The notes under the pieces are model-generated. The model made no database searches, was not told the origin of the DNA, and saw nothing but the letters and a program-made list of their open reading frames with translations. Positions 6,301 to 9,530 of a stretch of DNA of 9,530 bases are shown here, piece after piece. Both the position numbers and the translations under genes were made by a program. Numbering within the stretch: position 1 is the first letter of the stretch; every line of letters starts with the position of its first letter. Source of the stretch: Candidatus Cloacimonadota bacterium (GTDB lineage Bacteria; Cloacimonadota; Cloacimonadia; Cloacimonadales; TCS61); the NCBI GenBank assembly GCA_023133395.1, contig JAGLWO010000575.1, positions 1 to 9,530 of the forward strand, in the 5' to 3' direction.

Positions 6301-9300
6301 TTATTAGTAGATAATGTCACCTGGGAGTCAGGTTCATCCGACCTTGTAACAGATGGCAAGATATTTGTCTCCGGAAACTGGACATTTAATAACGGCACGA
6401 GCGCACAACTCGGAACTGTAAATACCGTTTATTTTGATGGTTCACAAAGTCAATTCATCTATTGTATGGATGCAGATGCTGAATTCGGAAATTTAGTAAT
6501 AGATATGCCGGCAATGGCTACCTGGATTCATTCTTCAAGTACAGAAGATATGCATGTTGCAGGAAATATGACCGTTACTGCTGATGATGCCTTCCAGATT
6601 GGAACAAGTAATTTACTTATAGATGGAATATTGGATATCGAAAACAATGGAGTATTATATCTGGAACATGTTGGAGGAACTTTAACCAACAACTCTGATT
6701 TTACACTAAATGGAGAATTAAATATAGACGGAGGAGATGCTCTTATTCACGGAGAATTTGAACTTGCTACAACAGGTACATTAATTATCGATGGAGGATC
6801 TTTCATCAGTGATGCTCCTTATTCAAGAGATAGAGCCTGGCAATATATTCGTGGGAATTTCAATTTGAGTAATGGCCTGTTTGAAATAACAAATAATAGT
6901 CTCAGCTTTGCTTCTACCTGTAATGATAATATTACTGGTGGAACTATCAGGACTGGTTATGCCTTTTCTGCAACACATTCCGGTACTTTTGAACCAAGTG
7001 GTGGTGAAGTTGAATTTGTTGGAACTAGCATCGGTAACATTTTTTGTTCAAACGGAAACTATTTCCACGACTTCATCATAAATAAAACTTCAGGAGCAGG
7101 TTATCTTCAGACAGATATTACAGTCCAGAACGATGTTACAATTAATTCAGGCGCACTCAATGCGAACGGTTATGATATGTATGTTGGTGGAAACTGGACA
7201 AATAATGTCGGAGATTCAGGTTTTGTAGAAGGAACAAGTAGAGTAATATTTAATGGCTCCAGTGGGCATCAATACTGTTCAAATGAAACATTCAACGAAT
7301 TGGAGATCAATAAACCTTCTGCAGCATTCCGTCTTAACGGAACTACAGTAACTTGCAATTCCTATGACTGGACAAGCGGAGCTTTAGATGTATTATCAGG
7401 AACATTTACTGCATTAGACCTCGCTGATATCGGGATTTTTGGAAATTTTTATGTTAACCCTGGTGGAACAATAAATTTACATCAGGATAGCAGTCACTAT
7501 ATTGACCTTAATGGAAGTCTGACCTTTTCAGGAGGAGGTACTATAAATATCTATGGTGGTTTAATGACAAGCTATTGGCCCTTTTATGCTAATGCATCGA
7601 TTACAATGAGTGGTGGAACACTGGATTTCAAGGATAATGGTATTTATATCAATAATTCTGCTTCTTATACATTAACAGAAAGTATCACAGGTGGCACAAT
7701 TAGGACTGCATACAGCTTCACAGGAGATCGTACTGATTTTAATCCTGCTGGTGGAATAATAGAGTTATATGGAACAACAGATGCAAGTTTGAGTATGGGG
7801 ATTGGTAGTAATTTCTATGATGTTCAGATAAATAAAGCTGCAAGTGATAATATAAAAAGAGAATCGAAAAATAAAAAAAGAATAATCCAAGACAGAGATG
7901 GATCTGTGATTGAACTTACTCGCTCAAATACGGTTAATGCAGCCAGTGAACTGGATATTAATGGTGACCTTCTGATTGATAATGGGACATTTAATCTTAG
8001 TGGATATACAGTTGATGTTGCTAATGATGTACATAACTATGGAGAATTGACAGTTGAAGGTACATTTGAAATTGGTAACGATTTTTATTTATATTCAGGT
8101 TCGACTGTTGATCTTTCCGGAACAATTCATTTAGGAACTTATAGTGGAAAGCATGGAATTGCAATTCATTATTCTGGCAGCACTTTCAATCAAACGGGTG
8201 GTCATTATTATATTGAGAGTATTCATCTTTACAATGGAAGTCAATTCAACGGAACAGATGGAATAACACACATTTATGTTGATGGTCATGTAGTTAATAA
8301 TAATATTGAAATCGATGATCCTGATAGTTATTTTTATTATTTTTATGTGGAAACCGGTGCTAATGCTGCACTTTACAACTGTTCCTATGATCTGGAGGTT
8401 AATTACACTACTAATTTGTATGGTCCTCTTGATATCAATTCCTATACAATGAATACATTATATTCCAATGTTTATGATGGATGTGAACTCATTATCGATT
8501 CCGGAGGAACTGTAAATGTTACAGGTAATGGACCATATTTCCAAAATGGGGGAACATTAACAATGGAAAGCGGTAGTGAACTAAATTGTGAACAACATAT
8601 CAGGTTCTATTCGGGATCAACAGAAAATGTGTCTGGAGGAGAGATATTTGTTGCTGAAGATTTTTTAGATGCTAATGAAATATTTTCTCCAACAGGTGGT
8701 TCAGTCACATTTGATGGAAGTTCTGCGTCATTAATTAACGGGACAATTGCATTTTATGATCTGTACATCGATAAAACCGGTGCAACCGTAACTGCGAATT
8801 CTCCCTTAGGTATAACTCATGATCTCGTTATAAATTCCGGTGTCCTCGATCCTGATGTAAATGCGATCGAAGTTGGAGGTAATTGGACAAATAATGTAGG
8901 TGCTTCTGGATTTGCAGAAGGAACCCAAACAGTTACTTTCAACGGCAATAACAATGCAGATATTACTACTGATGAGACATTCTATAATTTGACTATCGAT
9001 AAAACCTCCGGGAGTTATTTTGCTCTGGAAATTATGGATGGAGTTACAATCAATGTTACAAATGACCTGAACATATCTGATGGAACAATTGAAATGAATA
9101 CAGGTTCAACATTAAATATTGATAATGACTTTGTAATTGCTCTTAATGCAGGTTTGAATGCTTTTGGAGATACAGGACTTAATATCTATATTGCAGGAGA
9201 TTGGACTAATAATAATACTACTTACGATTCCTGGATAGGGTTTTATCCTGGAACTTCCACTGTTACTTTTAATGGTTCTTCAAGTCAGTATGTGAATACT

Positions 9301-9530
9301 AATTGTCCCGATGAAGATTTTTACAACCTAACTATCGATAAATCAGCAGGTAATTTTTTACCTTCCAATAATATAAAAGTTCTTGGCGATTTGTCTATTG
9401 CAGATGGAAGTTGGAGTTATAATTCAGCAGGATTAACTCATTATGTATTTGGAGATTTGTCTATAATGGCTGATGGTTCGTGGAATGACAACACAGGAAC
9501 AATAATTTTTAAAGGTACATCAGACCAGAC
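3304..9530 (+). CDS. Giant secreted M6-family (immune inhibitor A-like) metalloprotease with repeat region, 3'-truncated by the window edge
   Basis: One reading frame stays open for 2075 codons to the window end; I read every line of it and found no in-frame stop. Residues 1-22 are a Sec signal peptide (MKK, a Phe/Ile/Leu core, likely cleavage near VDA-A). Residues ~30-80 match the M6 propeptide style (QPDGT...GDEF...). Residues 248-259 hold an Asp-rich DFDADDDGEMD loop, usual just before the catalytic core and probably calcium-binding. The zinc motif is HEMFHSIGAPDLY: His313 and His317 as ligands, Glu314 catalytic, Asp323 the expected third ligand. VGPWDLM with Met341 is the Met-turn. The protease region ends near residue 506. 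The rest is Asn/Gly/Ser/Thr/Asp-rich, low in Lys/Arg, and made of repeated beta-strand modules. It would act outside the cell, perhaps surface-bound. Substrate and C-terminal sorting signal are not visible. The catalytic residues are all present, so it is probably active. Confidence 0.9.
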   Translation, partial: MKKFVLFIFFISLVFFTINVDAAYLKNIPQEINQPDGTIINCFASGDEFHNWVHDENDFTIIQNPETGLYVYAIIVNGKLVASSYRVGTVDPKQVGIKPGLNITPEEWKKKREAYFNLTENARNTRMPSTGTVNNLCVFIRFSDQTEFPGSYSSYSDDFNASTGNSLANYYDEVSNEQLDVNSYLYPNPSGDVIVSYQDSHSRNYFCPYNAVTNPIGYENSDQRAAREWQLIRDAITAVNPQIPSGIDFDADDDGEMDNAVFIIRGAPTAWNTLLWPHKWSIGSAPYPVVNGATLVVYNFQIETMFQVGVLCHEMFHSIGAPDLYHYTSNGIAPVGPWDLMETTSNPPQHMLTFMKWKYGQWFSTLTVISSPGTYTLSPVSTSQYSCYKIASPYSADEYFMVEYRRDEGTFESSIPGSGLIVYRIDTTAGDGNASGPPDEVYVYRPGGTTVINGNVNHANFSQDVGRTAIHEFSDPTPFLQDGSAGGLILYDIGSSGSSILFTYATDMPFFWEGDVSSNWNTSSNWVNNAIPSLSDNVIIPSGTTYSPIIGNGLTAYCKDLTIKSGATLTQTGTSYFYVHGDFDSDYGTFTQSGLSYLYFDGSSDTHWDDDNEDDIYTYVRVNKNNSTALLTMWQDMTVENNFEVREGEFQINASWTLTVNSTASNAFEIEDGGTLTLSGNKTIDVAGGVEFEDGSRENITGGTIKCGGSLRILANASYNITFSGGLLEMDGSSTQYIDDQDGGTLDLYNLKINKSSGTCHIYNADLDVNGYLTISAGILDSDNYDIYVCGNWTNNVGDAGFVEGTQTVIFDGAGAADILTNETFYNLHLDKTYSAYDALETGSGNGNGVDVTVTNNLRLYDGTMELNNPTNLTIGNILWIYDGASLNANDSGTINISVVEDWFDYNASEGFSAGSYSVVTFNGTTPGAIQQVRENEYFNDIVINSSSSYVRPSSTGPTIYCKNMNVIVGKLKVASYKVVVDEDMNISSTLEMSSSEDSLLVDNVTWESGSSDLVTDGKIFVSGNWTFNNGTSAQLGTVNTVYFDGSQSQFIYCMDADAEFGNLVIDMPAMATWIHSSSTEDMHVAGNMTVTADDAFQIGTSNLLIDGILDIENNGVLYLEHVGGTLTNNSDFTLNGELNIDGGDALIHGEFELATTGTLIIDGGSFISDAPYSRDRAWQYIRGNFNLSNGLFEITNNSLSFASTCNDNITGGTIRTGYAFSATHSGTFEPSGGEVEFVGTSIGNIFCSNGNYFHDFIINKTSGAGYLQTDITVQNDVTINSGALNANGYDMYVGGNWTNNVGDSGFVEGTSRVIFNGSSGHQYCSNETFNELEINKPSAAFRLNGTTVTCNSYDWTSGALDVLSGTFTALDLADIGIFGNFYVNPGGTINLHQDSSHYIDLNGSLTFSGGGTINIYGGLMTSYWPFYANASITMSGGTLDFKDNGIYINNSASYTLTESITGGTIRTAYSFTGDRTDFNPAGGIIELYGTTDASLSMGIGSNFYDVQINKAASDNIKRESKNKKRIIQDRDGSVIELTRSNTVNAASELDINGDLLIDNGTFNLSGYTVDVANDVHNYGELTVEGTFEIGNDFYLYSGSTVDLSGTIHLGTYSGKHGIAIHYSGSTFNQTGGHYYIESIHLYNGSQFNGTDGITHIYVDGHVVNNNIEIDDPDSYFYYFYVETGANAALYNCSYDLEVNYTTNLYGPLDINSYTMNTLYSNVYDGCELIIDSGGTVNVTGNGPYFQNGGTLTMESGSELNCEQHIRFYSGSTENVSGGEIFVAEDFLDANEIFSPTGGSVTFDGSSASLINGTIAFYDLYIDKTGATVTANSPLGITHDLVINSGVLDPDVNAIEVGGNWTNNVGASGFAEGTQTVTFNGNNNADITTDETFYNLTIDKTSGSYFALEIMDGVTINVTNDLNISDGTIEMNTGSTLNIDNDFVIALNAGLNAFGDTGLNIYIAGDWTNNNTTYDSWIGFYPGTSTVTFNGSSSQYVNTNCPDEDFYNLTIDKSAGNFLPSNNIKVLGDLSIADGSWSYNSAGLTHYVFGDLSIMADGSWNDNTGTIIFKGTSDQ
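4822..4938 (+). other. Trp-rich junction segment between protease and repeats (residues 507-545)
   Basis: Right after the protease region comes a segment with FFWEGDVSSNWNTSSNW, then PSLSDNVIIPSG. The pattern W-x-G ... W ... NW ... P ... D-N-V-x-IP-x-G starts repeat arrays in other large secreted bacterial proteins, in my recollection, and it may cap the first beta-repeat. It marks the domain boundary inside the long frame. Confidence 0.45.
5401..5499 (+). repeat. ITGGTI module, copy a (residues 700-732)
   Basis: Begins ENITGGTIKCGG and ends FSGGLLEMDG, then passes into the common hub (ssTQYI ... LYNLKINK). 33 codons. The most divergent of the four ITGGTI modules in the middle, but its start is identical to copy b over ITGGTI. 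Confidence 0.6.
5674..5799 (+). repeat. GNWTNN module, copy 1 (residues 791-832)
   Basis: A 42-codon unit running from GNWTNNVGDAGFVEGT through VIFDG to ETFYNLHLDK. It matches copy 4 (8878-9003) at 30 of 42 residues and copy 3 (7189-7314) at 25 of 42, by my hand count, with no gaps. It is preceded by a strand pair of the type LTISAGILDSDNYDIYV that also precedes the other copies. Confidence 0.85.
6004..6138 (+). repeat. Degenerate GNWTNN-like module (residues 901-945)
   Basis: EDWFDYNASEGFSAGS, then VTFNGTTPGAI, then EYFNDIVINSS, follows the order of the GNWTNN modules, but the GNW is changed to EDW and spacing differs. It shows that the array is older and more drifted here. Confidence 0.5.
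6373..6507 (+). repeat. GNWTNN module, divergent copy 2 (residues 1024-1068)
   Basis: GNWTFNNGTSAQLGT, then VYFDGSQSQFI, then FGNLVID. 45 codons. It keeps GNWT, the F-D-G hub and the terminal NLVID strand, but loses the GFVEGT core. Confidence 0.65.
6931..7023 (+). repeat. ITGGTI module, copy b (residues 1210-1240)
   Basis: ITGGTIRTGYAF, then FEPSGGEVEFVG, 31 codons, then the hub FHDFIINK. Closest partner is copy c (7684-7773): both share ITGGTIRT, an aromatic-x-F, and F-x-P-x-GG before the last strand. Confidence 0.75.
7189..7314 (+). repeat. GNWTNN module, copy 3 (residues 1296-1337)
   Basis: 42 codons: GNWTNNVGDSGFVEGT, VIFNGSS, NETFNELEINK. The first 45 bases are close to copy 1 at the DNA level as well, so the duplication is either fairly recent or kept alike by gene conversion. 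Confidence 0.85.
7684..7773 (+). repeat. ITGGTI module, copy c (residues 1461-1490)
   Basis: ITGGTIRTAYSF, then FNPAGGIIELYG, 30 codons, followed by the hub FYDVQINK. The basic insert begins immediately after this unit. Confidence 0.75.
7855..7923 (+). other. Lys/Arg-rich insert inside the repeat region (residues 1518-1540)
   Basis: Directly after the hub end INKAASDNI the sequence becomes KRESKNKKRIIQDRDG and then SVIELTR, before the normal beta-repeat text resumes at NAASELDINGDLLID. This 23-residue stretch has ten Lys/Arg residues, while the surrounding region is almost free of positive charge. The reading frame is not disturbed. KR and KKR sites might expose it to proteolytic processing, or it may be a linker. 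The DNA is unusually A-rich. Confidence 0.6.
8629..8718 (+). repeat. ITGGTI module, copy d (residues 1776-1805)
   Basis: ENVSGGEIFVAEDF, then FSPTGGSVTFDG, 30 codons, then the hub FYDLYIDK. The ITGGTI core is changed to VSGGEI, but length, spacing and the F-x-P-x-GG turn are kept. Confidence 0.65.
8878..9003 (+). repeat. GNWTNN module, copy 4 (residues 1859-1900)
   Basis: 42 codons: GNWTNNVGASGFAEGT, VTFNGNNNADI, DETFYNLTIDK. Same length as copies 1 and 3 and nearest to copy 1, more than 3 kb away, rather than to its neighbours. Confidence 0.85.
9196..9342 (+). repeat. GNWTNN module, expanded copy 5 (residues 1965-2013)
   Basis: GDWTNNNTTYDSWIGFYPGT, then VTFNGSSSQYV, then EDFYNLTIDK. 49 codons, with extra residues in the loop after the GDW start. 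The array continues to the window edge, where a further hub (IIFKGTSDQ) begins. Confidence 0.75.

Noticed and set aside
5401..9342. CRISPR array or tandem DNA satellite
   Set aside because: The repeats are of protein modules with unequal spacing, are divergent at third codon positions and stay in one reading frame; there are no constant short DNA repeats with unique spacers.

Overview
This AT-rich bacterial window has two parts: a short stretch of conserved housekeeping genes, then the first ~6.2 kb of a giant secreted protein gene that runs off the right edge. All genes I am confident of lie on the + strand. The low-GC housekeeping genes, the strong Shine-Dalgarno sites and the huge Asn/Gly/Ser/Thr-rich repeat protein attached to an M6 protease suggest an uncultured FCB-group bacterium. 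Candidatus Cloacimonadota is my best guess, but this rests on protein style and not on a marker gene search.

Region by region: 1-912 is the 3' two-thirds of rimO (ribosomal protein S12 methylthiotransferase). 1023-2021 is trpS (tryptophanyl-tRNA synthetase). 2297-2650 is secG (Sec translocon subunit), followed after only 2 nt by a tRNA-Leu gene (2653-2741) and a rho-independent terminator (2751-2781). 2789-2852 holds a pair of near-perfect hairpins whose arms can also pair with each other. 2852-3303 is mostly non-coding. It contains a doubtful minus-strand ORF that may be a gene remnant, and a promoter-like region with a palindrome. 3304-9530 is a single uninterrupted reading frame of at least 2075 codons: signal peptide, M6-family (immune inhibitor A-like) zinc metalloprotease, then about 1570 residues of repeated beta-rich modules with no end in sight.

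The first three protein genes and the tRNA serve translation and protein export (ribosome modification, tRNA charging, Sec export, leucine decoding). The giant protein carries a Sec-type signal peptide and so would be a client of the SecYEG channel that SecG helps form, although that link is general and does not imply co-regulation.

The points most worth a second look are the two interleaved repeat families in the giant protein (GNWTNN modules, three of them exactly 42 codons long, and ITGGTI modules) that feed into the same hub motif; a Lys/Arg-rich insert that breaks the repeat pattern at residues 1518-1540; the AAG anticodon of the tRNA-Leu beside secG; and two kinds of intergenic repeat.
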